Shown: positions 45,843 through 55,164, numbered from the stretch's first letter. The stretch: 64,000 nucleotides of DNA from Saccharolobus shibatae B12 (GCF_019175345.1 NZ_CP077717.1:496001-560000), one strand, 5' to 3'. Numbers and translations are program-made. Notes: generated by a model not told the origin, from the sequence alone.

Positions 45843-46634
45843 TTATCTTCTTCCTAAGGCCTCATTTAGGCCTCTCAAGTTGACCTCCACTTGTTTCCTA
45901 AGAATTTCCCCGCCTACACCTCCAATATCAATTTCATTAATATTCACACTCTCTTTACCCAACATCTGTTCCAAGTGTTGTTCTAATATGTTAGGACTTA
46001 CAAGCCCACCATGAGCTAAGCCAACTACCTTAGGTTTTAAGGAAATTTGTAGCTTCAAACTATTAACGTAATTATGGTAATCTAATGGCGGTGGAGTAGT
46101 TGGTATTACCATACCGTTAAAGTACGCTCCTCCACTATCTCCCGTAAATAGAATATCGTCGCTGATCACGGAAATGTGATGCTTTGTATGGCCCGGGGTG
46201 TAAATTATCTTCAAAGCCTTTCCATCTCCAAGATCAATTACTTCCCCACCCTCAACTTCTATCACTCTATCTGGATCTATTTTTGTAAACTCACCGTATA
46301 CGTAATAAAGATCACCTAATACTTTCTCTGAGCTCTCATTCAATCTCCTTACCCCATCATCAGTTGTCAAATACTTTTTAAATCCACTTCTAACCATGAC
46401 TTTGGCGTTCTTATACCTTTCTAAAATTTCTGGTAATAGCCCAATATGATCTATATGAATGTGTGTTAATATAACGAGATCAAGTTTGTCTAAAAAAGAG
46501 GAGTCCATAATTGAATTTGTGACACCAGCGTCTATCATTACGTTAAGTTTATCCCCGCAAACTACGTAAATTGTTGCTAGTTCTGGAAATTCCGGTGGAC
46601 CAGCGGGTACTGCGTGCAAACCCCTACATGGCAT
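45843..46634 (-). CDS. Metallo-beta-lactamase-fold hydrolase
   Basis: A 263-residue protein with metal motif ILTHIHIDHIGLL, a further histidine in YTPGHTKHHISVI, the bridging aspartate in DILFTGDSGGAY and a late histidine in VVGLAHGGLVSPN. Binds two metals; the substrate may be a thioester or a sulfur compound (persulfide dioxygenases share this fold), but nothing in the sequence decides this. It stands alone on the minus strand between sulredoxin and a regulator-rich region. Confidence 0.82.
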   Translation of the reverse strand: MPCRGLHAVPAGPPEFPELATIYVVCGDKLNVMIDAGVTNSIMDSSFLDKLDLVILTHIHIDHIGLLPEILERYKNAKVMVRSGFKKYLTTDDGVRRLNESSEKVLGDLYYVYGEFTKIDPDRVIEVEGGEVIDLGDGKALKIIYTPGHTKHHISVISDDILFTGDSGGAYFNGMVIPTTPPPLDYHNYVNSLKLQISLKPKVVGLAHGGLVSPNILEQHLEQMLGKESVNINEIDIGGVGGEILRKQVEVNLRGLNEALGRR

Positions 46635-46699
46635 AGTTATTGTATGTAAATTAGGTTTATAACATTGTTTGAGACCTCAAAGATTTGCCATCATAATTG

Positions 46700-46888
46700 A
46701 TGATAAAAAGATTTACCTTTCCAAGCTTATCTAAGGTAGTAAACAAACTAGTAACTGAAGTTAAAAACTTGGTTGATAAACGCCCAATTATAATAAAAAC
46801 TACCCTATCAACGGAGGTTTATTCAACAAAGAACCTAAAAACGGTTATATTACTTAACCTTGTTTTCTCCATAGCTAAACACTTATAG
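46700..46888 (+). CDS. Possible small protein, doubtful
   Basis: A 62-codon frame beginning ATGATAAAAAGATTT with a TTG codon just before. The peptide (MIKRFTFPSLSKVVNKLVTE, then a run rich in Lys, Val and Thr) has a plausible composition but no family match. There is no clear TATA box at the expected distance, and the end overlaps the convergent downstream gene by 14 bases. It is reported only as a possibility. Confidence 0.25.
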   Translation: MIKRFTFPSLSKVVNKLVTEVKNLVDKRPIIIKTTLSTEVYSTKNLKTVILLNLVFSIAKHL

Positions 46889-47405
46889 CACTTAGGTTTT
46901 TACTAACCTTTTCAACTACTATTTGAGGTGTCACCATTTTCTGCAAGGTCTTTAATACCTCACTGGGCAAAAGTCTTCCTAATAATCCTATATTAACATT
47001 CATTGAACATAGAACTAACAACTCAGAATATTCCTCGTTTATTTTCTTTACTCTAAATCCTAATTCATAGACTATATTATCTGAAGTAAACTTGTATTTT
47101 ATTAGATCTATATCTGGCTTAGGTCCTTCTAGTTTACCTACTATACTCCTTTTTAAAACTAGTCCAGTCCTTTGTTTAGTAAAAGGCAAGTATAATATTC
47201 CCTTATCTTGAATTGGTGTAATTAGGTTGGAAAGGGCAAATAATATGTTGGGATTCCTTATAATATTATAGAGAGTCTCGTTTTTCATTTTTAATCTAAT
47301 TAAATCAGAATAATTGAGTCTATGCCAATTCCTACTTCTTATATGCCTTTTGAAATCATTCAGATTTTCAAACTCCGTATCGCAACACTTATATTTCTGA
47401 CTCAT
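46875..47405 (-). CDS. Unknown protein with zinc-finger-like N-terminus
   Basis: A 176-residue protein. The first 30 residues (KYKCCDTEFENLNDFKRHIR, then SRNWHR) look like a C2H2-type finger with adjacent cysteines and two histidines. The rest alternates strands and helices, with a hydrophobic strand YSELLVLCSMNVNIGLLGRL and a long C-terminal helix, similar in outline to SRPBCC-fold proteins (lipid or polyketide-binding). That comparison is weak. It has its own promoter region downstream of an Lrp-type regulator gene, on the same strand. Confidence 0.55.
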   Translation of the reverse strand: MSQKYKCCDTEFENLNDFKRHIRSRNWHRLNYSDLIRLKMKNETLYNIIRNPNILFALSNLITPIQDKGILYLPFTKQRTGLVLKRSIVGKLEGPKPDIDLIKYKFTSDNIVYELGFRVKKINEEYSELLVLCSMNVNIGLLGRLLPSEVLKTLQKMVTPQIVVEKVSKNLSAISV

Positions 47406-47508
47406 ACTTAATACTTAGTATTACAGTATTATAAAATGTGCTGTCAAAATAAGAGTATACTGTATAAATCTTTATATGGTATTTTTCTATAAATCGATTT
47501 GTCAATTA

Positions 47509-48279
47509 TTATTTAAACTCATAACCGTAAATTATCATAACGTCAGCGGACTTGTCTATATTCCTAGCTGCTGCAATGTATTTCCTAGCCATTTCTATAT
47601 TATCTGCGTAGCACACAGTTATCCCCGCATATCCATCAGTGAACTGCCACAATTTACATTCTTGTAGTATTACCGAGATCTCATCTATATTCTTAGAGAA
47701 CATTGAAAACAAAACTATATCTGTTTTACTCAGATCTATGTCTGGAACTATCAATATTAATCCTCTATGTCGCATGTACTTTATATGCTTCTCTATAATT
47801 TTCGCTTTTATACCCAATTTCTTGGCTATATCTGAAGAGGGTACCCTGGGATCTGCCCTTAATATATCAACTATCTTTTTATCAAGATTTGATGGTTTGA
47901 ATAAAGATTGAACCGGGAAATAGGTTAAAACGGGATCTCCTAATTCCTTAGTCATGTAATTAATCTTGTCTTTAAGTTCAATATTATCTGAGGCGTAAAT
48001 TCCATAAACGTTATACCATTCTAAACACTTCAATTTGAACGAAATCCATTCCGCGTTGATGTCATTATAATTTTTAAATACAATAAATAGTTGATACTTC
48101 CCCAGAAAATTAGGGTTTATATAAAGTTTGAATCCTTTCAACGTCTCGCTATCCGTTAGTCGTTTAAACCTATAGTTCAATGTTGCTGGAGTTAGATTTA
48201 GTAATGAGGCTATTCTCCTTTGTGATATTCTTCCGTCCTTTAATAGATAAAATAATATCCTCTTATCGACGATTTCCAT
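47509..48279 (-). CDS. Lrp/AsnC-like transcriptional regulator with two helix-turn-helix regions
   Basis: A 256-residue protein. The N-terminal winged helix is clear: KRILFYLLKDGRISQRRIAS followed by LLNLTPATLNYRFKRL, and the middle domain resembles the RAM ligand-binding fold. A second winged helix lies at about residue 135 (KIVDILRADPRVPSSDIAKK followed by LGIKAKIIEKHIKYM) with another sensor-like domain after it, so the protein is a tandem duplicate. The GTG at 48285 overlaps the DUF1059 stop; ATG at 48279 is the likely start. It could control the DUF1059 genes or nearby sulfur genes; the ligand is unknown. Confidence 0.75.
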   Translation of the reverse strand: MEIVDKRILFYLLKDGRISQRRIASLLNLTPATLNYRFKRLTDSETLKGFKLYINPNFLGKYQLFIVFKNYNDINAEWISFKLKCLEWYNVYGIYASDNIELKDKINYMTKELGDPVLTYFPVQSLFKPSNLDKKIVDILRADPRVPSSDIAKKLGIKAKIIEKHIKYMRHRGLILIVPDIDLSKTDIVLFSMFSKNIDEISVILQECKLWQFTDGYAGITVCYADNIEMARKYIAAARNIDKSADVMIIYGYEFK

Positions 48280-48281
48280 TT

Positions 48282-48485
48282 TCACACTTTCCTTATATTC
48301 TTCCTTATCTTATTAATAGTTTCTTCTGGTATATCAGAAATGTTATGGGAAGTCTTAGCATGTACCTTAAGTATTTCGAATAACTCATCTTCTGAGCTTG
48401 CTCCCTTAACCTCAAATCCACAATTCATCCCTATGGATGAACAACTAAATTCAAACTTCTTCTTCTTTCCCAGACCAAATACCAT
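48282..48485 (-). CDS. DUF1059 protein, single domain
   Basis: A 67-residue product with the DUF1059 pattern: KKKFEFSCSSIGMNCGFEVK, then SSEDELFEILKVHAKTSHNI, ending in a helix with IRKNIRKV. The conserved C-x5-C and H-x4-H spacing suggests a small metal- or redox-active site, though no activity is proven for the family. The open frame reaches 48506, but the methionine at 48485 is a better start. Its stop overlaps the Lrp-like gene start, so the two are co-translated. Confidence 0.75.
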   Translation of the reverse strand: MVFGLGKKKKFEFSCSSIGMNCGFEVKGASSEDELFEILKVHAKTSHNISDIPEETINKIRKNIRKV

Positions 48486-48572
48486 ATCTATCTCTATTAT
48501 TAACACGTATATAATGATTTGTTAGAAGAATTTATACACCTTCTTAAATAGTCCTAAACTATTATTATAAAT

Positions 48573-48932
48573 ATGGTAAAGTATACGTTTAAGTGCCAGG
48601 ATGTAGGAATGGATTGCGGATTCGCCATAGAGAACGCTGGAAGTGAGGAAGAGCTACTGGAGATGCTTAAGGTTCACGCTAAGTCAAGCCATGGTGTAAC
48701 TTCAATACCTCCAGATTTATTAAATAAAATAAAGCAAAATATAAAGAAGTCTGGGAAGTACTATTTCGCTTGTTCAAGTGTGGGAATGAACTGTGGGTTT
48801 GAAATAACAGGAGCTTCATCTGAGCAGGAATTGTTAGAGGAATTGTCAATTCATGCCAAAATGTCTCACAATCTGACATCAATTCCACAAGATACTTTAA
48901 ATAAGATAAAACAAAATATAAAGGTAATGTAA
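48573..48932 (+). CDS. DUF1059 protein with two tandem domains
   Basis: A 119-residue protein made of two DUF1059 units: residues 1-60 (YTFKCQDVGMDCGFAIENAG then LKVHAKSSHGVTSIP) and 61-119 (YYFACSSVGMNCGFEITGAS then LSIHAKMSHNLTSIP). Both keep the C-x5-C and H-x4-H spacing. The second unit is more similar to the single-domain protein encoded divergently at 48282-48485 than to the first, indicating duplication. Both genes face away from an 87-base promoter region, so they are probably co-regulated. Confidence 0.78.
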   Translation: MVKYTFKCQDVGMDCGFAIENAGSEEELLEMLKVHAKSSHGVTSIPPDLLNKIKQNIKKSGKYYFACSSVGMNCGFEITGASSEQELLEELSIHAKMSHNLTSIPQDTLNKIKQNIKVM

Positions 48933-48955
48933 AAATTTTTTATATAATTTTTTCT
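48931..48955 (+). terminator. Oligo-T terminators of the DUF1059 gene and the converging operon
   Basis: AAAAATTTTTTATATAATTTTTT follows the DUF1059 stop codon directly and reaches into the end of the convergent polyferredoxin gene. T-rich tracts of this kind end transcription in Sulfolobus. Confidence 0.4.
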
Positions 48956-50445
48956 TTCCTCAGTTCCCTAATTTTATGTCTAATATCGTAAATGTAGATA
49001 TTGTCATAAGGACATGCCTCTACACAATCGCCTACCCCTATACACTTGAATGACCTAAATTCGCCCTTTTTGATGAAACTTGCTCGCATATCAGTTAATC
49101 CAGTTGGACAAGCCTTAGCGCAATCTACTGTCTTACAATTAAGGCAAATAGCTGGATCCTTCACCTTTAATCTGTACACTCTTCCCACATACGAGAAAAA
49201 TTGGTTAAATAATCCCCAATGACATAGTCCTTGGGTCACACAAGCGTAATTACCAAAAAACGGTATTCCAATAAACTGTACCCACCATAGAAAGTTAAAG
49301 TATAGTGAAGTCAAAAACACTGTAGGATCATTTCCGAATATCGTAAAGGAAATTAACCCAATCTGATTCAAATACGAAATTACCGCAAGAGCTAATAACG
49401 ATGTCCATAATACAATAGCGTTGGCTCTAAACCACCAACTAATCTTACTGGTTAAGGTCTTTCTTCCTAGTTTTGAGTTGCGATTAAATGATTTGAGGGA
49501 ATTGAAGAACGTCCCTTGCAACATGTAAGGGGCAGTGCAAGTTACTGAGCATATCTGCCTAGAACCAAATAACGCTGATAACACTGCAGTTACCACATAA
49601 GTTCCGACAATTCCAGTTAGCACTACTGAAGGGGATACCGGGCCATAAGTACCTAATCCACTATACCACATGTATGGGATATACTGAACTTTATTGGAAA
49701 TAGGAGAGAAAGATGGTATATAAAGGCTGTATATCCAGTAAGCAATTATCATCAATAACATTCTTATTTTATTTTCAAATTTTCTTTCATCAACCATCCT
49801 ATAGAACGAAAGGATACCTAACCATATACCTACTATGATATAAAACCAAGGAGTTGCGGTAACTCCAGTTAGAAAATTGTAAAGTATATATGCTAAATTG
49901 GAACTTAGGAGATCACTAAACGTTAGAACTCCTAGAGCTAGATTGGTATCTATCCCTAAAAACCACATCAGTAGGAAAGTCAACAGTATGAGAGAAAAAG
50001 TTAATTTGGCGTTTTTAAGGTAGTTGTCTTCAATGAATTTTTGACTGAGTTTAGATCTGAGAATTGACCATGCTGACGAAATCAACAAGCTAATCTCAAA
50101 GAGGGCAAAATTATCATTAACGTAATAGTAAAGGAGGGATATTGCAAATATTAAAAGGAGAATTATTACCTCTATTCCTAAACCCATATCTTGCCTCTGC
50201 TTAAATCTATTCTTGTAAAAATCATAGTGATACATCAAACCCACGTAAAAGGAAATTAACAACGAGGATACTAAAGCTACGTAGACTTGGTTAATGTAAA
50301 TCAGAGCTGCTGAAGAAGAATAGAGTATTGAGAAAAAGATAATGGAATGCAACACAATTTTCTTCATTTTCTTCCAGCAAGATAATATAACGTATACATT
50401 TATTACGAAAAAGGAACCTAAATAATAAAAAGTTTCTATATTCAC
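48940..50445 (-). CDS. NapH/CcoG-like membrane polyferredoxin
   Basis: A 501-residue membrane protein with about twelve membrane segments. Two C-x3-C-x2-P/C-x5-C-type motifs occur in loops ([30 protein letters not shown]), as in NapH/NosR/CcoG proteins. A C-terminal ferredoxin domain has [14 protein letters not shown] and [12 protein letters not shown]. The second cluster motif has only three of four cysteines. It probably moves electrons from quinol or ferredoxin across the membrane. Its start overlaps the DUF929 gene stop by four bases (ATGA), so electrons may be delivered to that exported CPYC protein. The role is inferred. Confidence 0.72.
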   Translation of the reverse strand: MNIETFYYLGSFFVINVYVILSCWKKMKKIVLHSIIFFSILYSSSAALIYINQVYVALVSSLLISFYVGLMYHYDFYKNRFKQRQDMGLGIEVIILLLIFAISLLYYYVNDNFALFEISLLISSAWSILRSKLSQKFIEDNYLKNAKLTFSLILLTFLLMWFLGIDTNLALGVLTFSDLLSSNLAYILYNFLTGVTATPWFYIIVGIWLGILSFYRMVDERKFENKIRMLLMIIAYWIYSLYIPSFSPISNKVQYIPYMWYSGLGTYGPVSPSVVLTGIVGTYVVTAVLSALFGSRQICSVTCTAPYMLQGTFFNSLKSFNRNSKLGRKTLTSKISWWFRANAIVLWTSLLALAVISYLNQIGLISFTIFGNDPTVFLTSLYFNFLWWVQFIGIPFFGNYACVTQGLCHWGLFNQFFSYVGRVYRLKVKDPAICLNCKTVDCAKACPTGLTDMRASFIKKGEFRSFKCIGVGDCVEACPYDNIYIYDIRHKIRELRKEKII

Positions 50446-51296
50446 TTTTCGTCTCCTCCTATTTTATATTCTAAACTATAATTCTGTACGTTCTCAGTGT
50501 AAACAATAGCGTACACGCCTAAATTCTGCTGGGGGTTGTATGAGTAATCTTGAATGAAGTGTGAACAAACGCTTAAAGGCTGTCCTCCGTCAATCTTACA
50601 AATATACTTAGTTATTAGATTAGCCTGGTAGTAGATTTGGTTATAAATTGGACTATTAGGATTGTGCAATTGATCTATTACATAAGTCCAGTTCTTCCCA
50701 GACAATAATCCGGGATCTATTGTAGTCCCAACCTGGTAGTAATATCCTATAATTATGAAGGGAATAGATAAGTTACCATATTCTTCCCACATGGAGTAAA
50801 CTGTAGTTGGAACCTTATCCAAATACTGACCTTGCCTATTTTCATACTCTATTCCTATAAACGAAATGTATGGGCTATTATAACTAGCATTGGTGAAAGT
50901 AAAGGTGGGTACGTTTGGATATTCATCAGTAGAGCTAGATAACATATATTGAAGATTTGAAAAATTACCGAATCTTAGAAGGGCTATTATTAACGCCCAT
51001 CTTTCAGCCCCGCAATATGGACACCACTCCGCTCCAACAAAAATCACTGCGGGTTTGCCGTTGGAAGAGAAATTATAGGGAAGGATATTTAGATTAGTTG
51101 TAGTTACTGATAGATTATATCCTTGATTACTTAATTCGACTAGCTGTGTGTATAAATCTGAAGGAACCGAACTACCTATTAATGAAGAAACCTCCTGTGA
51201 TTTACTAGTATTCATGAAGGAGATTGTTATAGCAGTCACAGCTAATGCAATAAAGAAAACAATAATTATTATTCTAATAATCTGCTTGTATCTCAT
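50442..51296 (-). CDS. DUF929 exported thioredoxin-fold protein with CPYC
   Basis: A 284-residue protein anchored by an N-terminal segment ([20 protein letters not shown]). The thioredoxin-like active site is [20 protein letters not shown], with C92 and C95. Two more cysteines occur late ([17 protein letters not shown]), possibly a second disulfide. DUF929 is a family largely restricted to Sulfolobales. Its location outside the cell and its CxxC suggest thiol-disulfide exchange on exported proteins. It is co-translated with the polyferredoxin gene and diverges, 100 bases away, from a secreted Cys-containing protein gene. Confidence 0.85.
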   Translation of the reverse strand: MRYKQIIRIIIIVFFIALAVTAITISFMNTSKSQEVSSLIGSSVPSDLYTQLVELSNQGYNLSVTTTNLNILPYNFSSNGKPAVIFVGAEWCPYCGAERWALIIALLRFGNFSNLQYMLSSSTDEYPNVPTFTFTNASYNSPYISFIGIEYENRQGQYLDKVPTTVYSMWEEYGNLSIPFIIIGYYYQVGTTIDPGLLSGKNWTYVIDQLHNPNSPIYNQIYYQANLITKYICKIDGGQPLSVCSHFIQDYSYNPQQNLGVYAIVYTENVQNYSLEYKIGGDEK

Positions 51297-51396
51297 ATAT
51301 TAATTCCGACTAGGATTACCATTTTAATTTGCGTTAGAATTTTTCGAACACATCTTTAAAGATGAAAAGCCAGAATTGGTAGTTAGGTCTTAAAAA

Positions 51397-52482
51397 ATGA
51401 AAAAGACAAAAAGAGCTGTATCTAATGCAGTTTTCGCAGGAGTAACGATAGTTTTAGTAATAATAGCAGCTATAGGATTTGCATTATACTTTACTAAGCC
51501 TACAACTACCTCAATCCCAACAACTTCTGTATCTAGCATAACCGTGACCTCCACTACTACGAGCACAACCACCTCAGTAACTACTTCTGTTGCAACTCAA
51601 ACTGCTACACAGACTACAACTCAAACTGTAACTCAGACTTCTACAACAACTCTAACAAGGCCTATAACTGTTAACGCTAGTGGAGCCTTCTATAATGGCC
51701 AAGTAATAACTTTCCTATATACAGCCCAATTTGAATGCACTCCTCCAGCTACTACATTCTTCCCCAACGCCGTTAATCAAAGCAAAGTTGCAATGGGCTG
51801 TGAAGTAGGTGCTGGCAATATATCTGCATTTCCAAAGGGAGCTGCTCCAGTATTCGTACTAGTACCAGCTTTTGCGGGACTATCCATATTTGGCGTTACA
51901 AAGTTAGGCGCTACTCCTCAAGGATTCCCTACGTTCACTTACAATAACGTAACGTACACGATATTAACACAATGTGGTGCTGCTCTAACTGAAACCGCTT
52001 GTCCGGATCACATGAGTCTAATATACTCTCCAGCGTTTACAGTAGTTGAACAGTACTTAGGAATTAAGAACGGCGTATTCGGATTACCTGAGGGTGTATT
52101 ACCAACTCCAGCTCACGACCACTTAGTGACATTCGCTACTAATACCTCAATACCATGGTATATAGTTGTAGTTCTAGTATTCGATCCCAACATATTCCCT
52201 AATCCAATAACTGGTCAATGCCAGGCTGTAGTTCCATCTAATGTATCTAACCCCACAGAAAATTGCTTAAACAACATACAGGCTTTAGAGAGTGCAATGA
52301 CTACTTATGATAGTGCTGTAGCTGTGGCCAATGCAAATAATCCAATATGGCAGGCATTAGGGAAGCCCGGGCTAGAGGTCATAGTACCGGGAGTTAGTTC
52401 ACCATCTCAGCTATTCAATGCTACTAACTCGAACATGGTTCTGTACTTCAGCGATCCTGCAGTTTATCCCTATCCAATCTAA
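51397..52482 (+). CDS. Secreted Ser/Thr-linked protein with conserved-looking Cys and His, unknown
   Basis: A 361-residue protein with an N-terminus like archaeal class III signal peptides (MKKTKRAVSNAVFAGVTIVL), where PibD may cut after the basic residues. A linker of about 55 Ser/Thr residues follows, then a globular domain with six cysteines (ECTPPAT, GCEVGAG, QCGAALTETACPDHM, GQCQAV, ENCLNN) and an HDH motif (PAHDHLVTF). The Cys/His content could bind a metal or form disulfides. It diverges from the DUF929/polyferredoxin pair, so it may be their client or terminal acceptor. No family is recognised. Confidence 0.7.
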   Translation: MKKTKRAVSNAVFAGVTIVLVIIAAIGFALYFTKPTTTSIPTTSVSSITVTSTTTSTTTSVTTSVATQTATQTTTQTVTQTSTTTLTRPITVNASGAFYNGQVITFLYTAQFECTPPATTFFPNAVNQSKVAMGCEVGAGNISAFPKGAAPVFVLVPAFAGLSIFGVTKLGATPQGFPTFTYNNVTYTILTQCGAALTETACPDHMSLIYSPAFTVVEQYLGIKNGVFGLPEGVLPTPAHDHLVTFATNTSIPWYIVVVLVFDPNIFPNPITGQCQAVVPSNVSNPTENCLNNIQALESAMTTYDSAVAVANANNPIWQALGKPGLEVIVPGVSSPSQLFNATNSNMVLYFSDPAVYPYPI

Positions 52483-52486
52483 TCAT

Positions 52487-52530
52487 AAGGTAAAAATTTT
52501 TTAATTTTTTCTTGCTTCTCCCTCCTTTTT
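52487..52530. terminator. T-rich bidirectional terminator region
   Basis: AAAAATTTTTTAATTTTTTC follows the secreted-protein stop codon, and the A-rich complementary side serves the convergent gene at 52533. No stem-loop is needed for archaeal termination. Confidence 0.35.
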
Positions 52531-52532
52531 AT

Positions 52533-53099
52533 CTAATCCATCCAGTAGAGATCATAAGGCGATAATTCTCTTGAGCCACAAAAATCACAATATTGGGCGT
52601 CTTCTTCATTTATACTTCCACAGATCCTACAAACCTTGTAAGTTCCGCCTATTCTGTATCCCGATTTTACAATAAAATTTTTTATCAATCTTATATTTTT
52701 TTGTCGAGTTAAAAATTTAAAAAGTAGCCTATCACCATATATTATTGCAAACTTTCCGAAAGAGGTCTTATCGTAAAAACCGATGATTAGATTTTTATCT
52801 CTTATACTGAATTCAAAGCTATTTTTCTTTAAAAGAGCGTTTTTCACCATGATTCTTTCGTTAATGATTAGAAAACGATAGGTTTCTAGAAGCAGAATTA
52901 GTATAAGGAGTATTAATGACACGAGGTAAACCATGAAACCAGTTAATAGTGGGAGCATAATATCTATCTTTTTGACGATTATTGAGAAAACGGAGTAGCT
53001 TAACAGAGAAACTCCTACTAACATCAAACCAAGATGAAAAGCCATGATCGAGGGATGGAATTCAATTAGGGATAAGATCTTAACAATCTCCCTCTCCAT
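52533..53099 (-). CDS. Membrane protein with C-terminal zinc ribbon, unknown
   Basis: A 188-residue protein with two membrane segments (about residues 18-68), a cytoplasmic beta-rich stretch (RFLIINERIMVKNALLKKNS then DKNLIIGFYDKTSFG) resembling bacterial PH-like domains, and a C-terminal zinc ribbon CRICGSINEEDAQYCDFCGS. It may sense or scaffold at the membrane. It is convergent with the secreted protein gene and divergent from the aldo/keto reductase gene. No family name is offered. Confidence 0.65.
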   Translation of the reverse strand: MEREIVKILSLIEFHPSIMAFHLGLMLVGVSLLSYSVFSIIVKKIDIMLPLLTGFMVYLVSLILLILILLLETYRFLIINERIMVKNALLKKNSFEFSIRDKNLIIGFYDKTSFGKFAIIYGDRLLFKFLTRQKNIRLIKNFIVKSGYRIGGTYKVCRICGSINEEDAQYCDFCGSRELSPYDLYWMD

Positions 53100-53192
53100 A
53101 AGAATTAATACGTACTCAAAATTAAAAGAAAATTGGTCTAAGCAAAACTCAAATGATAAACATTTAAATACCTAACAATATCTTACTTACTC

Positions 53193-54107
53193 ATGGAAAA
53201 GAAGACATTAGGATGGACGAATGAGAAGATATCCCCATTTATTTTAGGTTCATGGGAATTTGGTACCCCTTCAATAATTGATGAGACCAATGCCATAAAA
53301 GCTATTCAAAAGTCAATAGAGCTCGGAATTAACGCCATTGACACTGCCGAATCTTATGGAAATGGTCTCTCAGAAACAATTATTGGAAGAGCCATAGGTA
53401 AGTTCAAGAGAGAAGATTTGTTCATAATAACTAAAGTGTCAATTGACCACCTAAGATATGATGACGTTTTAAGGGCTTGTGAGGGAAGTTTAAGAAGGCT
53501 TAACACTTCATATATAGACCTATACCTCGTTCATTGGCCTAACCACTATGTGCCCATAAGAGAAACAGCTAAGGCAATGGAGAGGTTATTTAGTGAAGGG
53601 AAAATTAGATACATTGGCTTAAGCAACTTTTCACTTCCCTTGTTGAGGGAATTCAGGGAACATCTGTCTAAGACAGACGTCGCAGCAAATGAATTGCATT
53701 ATAACGTTTTGTTCAGAGACGTTGAGAAGGAGGTTCTCCCTTACATGTTAAGGGAAAATATCCCCTTGTTGGCATATGATTCCTTAGGATTAGGTTATCT
53801 GATAGGAAGAAAGGAGATCAGAAATGAATATAGATGGTATGTCCTTGCGAGAGAGGCTTACGTCAAAAACTTGGAACCACTCGTCGAGGAAATATCCTCA
53901 ATTGCAAAGGAAATAGGGAAAACCCCAGCACAAGTAGTTCTGAATTGGTTGGTCAATAAGGAAAACGTATTTGCAATTTTCAACACAACAAAAGAGGATC
54001 ACCTTAGGGAGAATTTGGGCAGTCTAGGATGGTCTCTGAGAGATAGCGACTTGAGAAGATTAGATGAAGTAGTTAAGAAAGTCGTAATAGATTATTTCCC
54101 AAGATGA
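53193..54107 (+). CDS. Aldo/keto reductase
   Basis: A 304-residue TIM-barrel NAD(P)H enzyme. Catalytic residues are visible: the aspartate and tyrosine in NAIDTAESYGNGLSE, the lysine in LFIITKVSI and the histidine in YLVHWPNHY. It reduces aldehydes or ketones, or oxidises alcohols; the substrate is unknown. The ATG at 53193 follows a TATA-like region (AAACATTTAAATACC). It is followed by a CMD-family gene and a cupin gene on the same strand, with gaps of 56 and 17 bases. Confidence 0.9.
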   Translation: MEKKTLGWTNEKISPFILGSWEFGTPSIIDETNAIKAIQKSIELGINAIDTAESYGNGLSETIIGRAIGKFKREDLFIITKVSIDHLRYDDVLRACEGSLRRLNTSYIDLYLVHWPNHYVPIRETAKAMERLFSEGKIRYIGLSNFSLPLLREFREHLSKTDVAANELHYNVLFRDVEKEVLPYMLRENIPLLAYDSLGLGYLIGRKEIRNEYRWYVLAREAYVKNLEPLVEEISSIAKEIGKTPAQVVLNWLVNKENVFAIFNTTKEDHLRENLGSLGWSLRDSDLRRLDEVVKKVVIDYFPR

Positions 54108-54163
54108 TTTGAGCTTTTTTATTTACCAGATCACTTTTTTATCTTACATTAATTGAATAGTTT

Positions 54164-54592
54164 ATGGGTAGTCTATTTGACAAAGACCCTGAACTTAAGT
54201 TAATTTATGAAAAAGGACTTGAAGTTAGGAAAAAGGTAATGGGAAAAGAATATGTGGAGAAGTCTTTAAGTCAAGCTACGGACTTTAGCAGAGAACTCCA
54301 AGAAATGGTGACAATCTTCGCATGGGGGCTAATATGGACTAGGGAAGATATTATTCCGAGGAAGATAAGAAGTCTAATAAATATTGGGATATTGAGCGCT
54401 TTGAACAGACAAAACGAACTTAAATTACATGTTAAGGGTGCCATAAGAAACGGTTGCACTGAAGAGGAGATAAAAGAGGTATTGTTGCAAGTAGGAGCCT
54501 ATTGTGGTCTACCCGCTGCCATGGAGAGTTTTAGAATAGCACAAGAGGCTATTAAGGAACTTGAAGAGGAGGAGAAAAGTAAAAAAGCTTAG
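54164..54592 (+). CDS. Carboxymuconolactone decarboxylase-family protein
   Basis: A 142-residue all-helical protein of the CMD/AhpD superfamily. It carries the family end pattern HVKGAIRNGCTEEEIKEVLL followed by QVGAYCGLPAAMESF. Relatives decarboxylate gamma-carboxymuconolactone in aromatic catabolism, or act as peroxidase adaptors when a CxxC is present. There is no CxxC here, so a decarboxylase-like or isomerase role is likelier. The neighbouring cupin supports the former, because CMD-cupin pairs are common. Confidence 0.85.
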   Translation: MGSLFDKDPELKLIYEKGLEVRKKVMGKEYVEKSLSQATDFSRELQEMVTIFAWGLIWTREDIIPRKIRSLINIGILSALNRQNELKLHVKGAIRNGCTEEEIKEVLLQVGAYCGLPAAMESFRIAQEAIKELEEEEKSKKA

Positions 54593-54609
54593 TCACAAGA
54601 TGTGATAAT

Positions 54610-55029
54610 ATGGATCTTATAATTAGAAAAAACGGTACAATTCCCTTTACTAAGGGCGACCCGAAATACTTCACTGGGAACGTAATAGTTGAACAATTAT
54701 ACGAAGCTAATGAACCGTCTAGAGTTAGTTCAGCTGTTGTAACATTTGAGCCAAGCGCGAGAACAAATTGGCACTACCATCCATTAGGTCAGTTATTGGT
54801 AGTCATTTACGGAACTGGGTTAATTCAAACGTGGGGAAGTCCTCCCAGAAAGATAAAGGCAGGGGATGTAATATGGACTCCGCCTAATGTAAAGCACTGG
54901 CATGGAGCTACTGCAACAACTGCAATGACTCATATAGCTATTCAAGAAAAACTAAACGGTAAGACAGTAGAGTGGCTCGAAAAGGTTAGTGATAAGGAGT
55001 ACGAAGAAGCACAATCTGCCTCTGACTAA
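54610..55029 (+). CDS. Cupin-domain protein
   Basis: A 139-residue single cupin. The metal ligands are in motif 1, RTNWHYHPLGQLLVV (two histidines, then Gln where Glu is common), and motif 2, PPNVKHWHGAT. The final residues EYEEAQSAS are typical of cupins linked to CMD proteins. It is 17 bases after the CMD gene, so they share a message. A role as a small-molecule isomerase or dioxygenase is plausible; no assay is implied by sequence. Confidence 0.85.
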   Translation: MDLIIRKNGTIPFTKGDPKYFTGNVIVEQLYEANEPSRVSSAVVTFEPSARTNWHYHPLGQLLVVIYGTGLIQTWGSPPRKIKAGDVIWTPPNVKHWHGATATTAMTHIAIQEKLNGKTVEWLEKVSDKEYEEAQSASD

Positions 55030-55164
55030 CTCACTCTCCACTAGCGAGGCTTTCACGTGTAAAAAACTATTTAACTGATAACTTTCTTCATAAAGTTAAA
55101 AGTTAGCTCCCTAACTTTTTATAATATGAAAGTTTATATTTTAAGAAAGAGATATGTTAAATCT

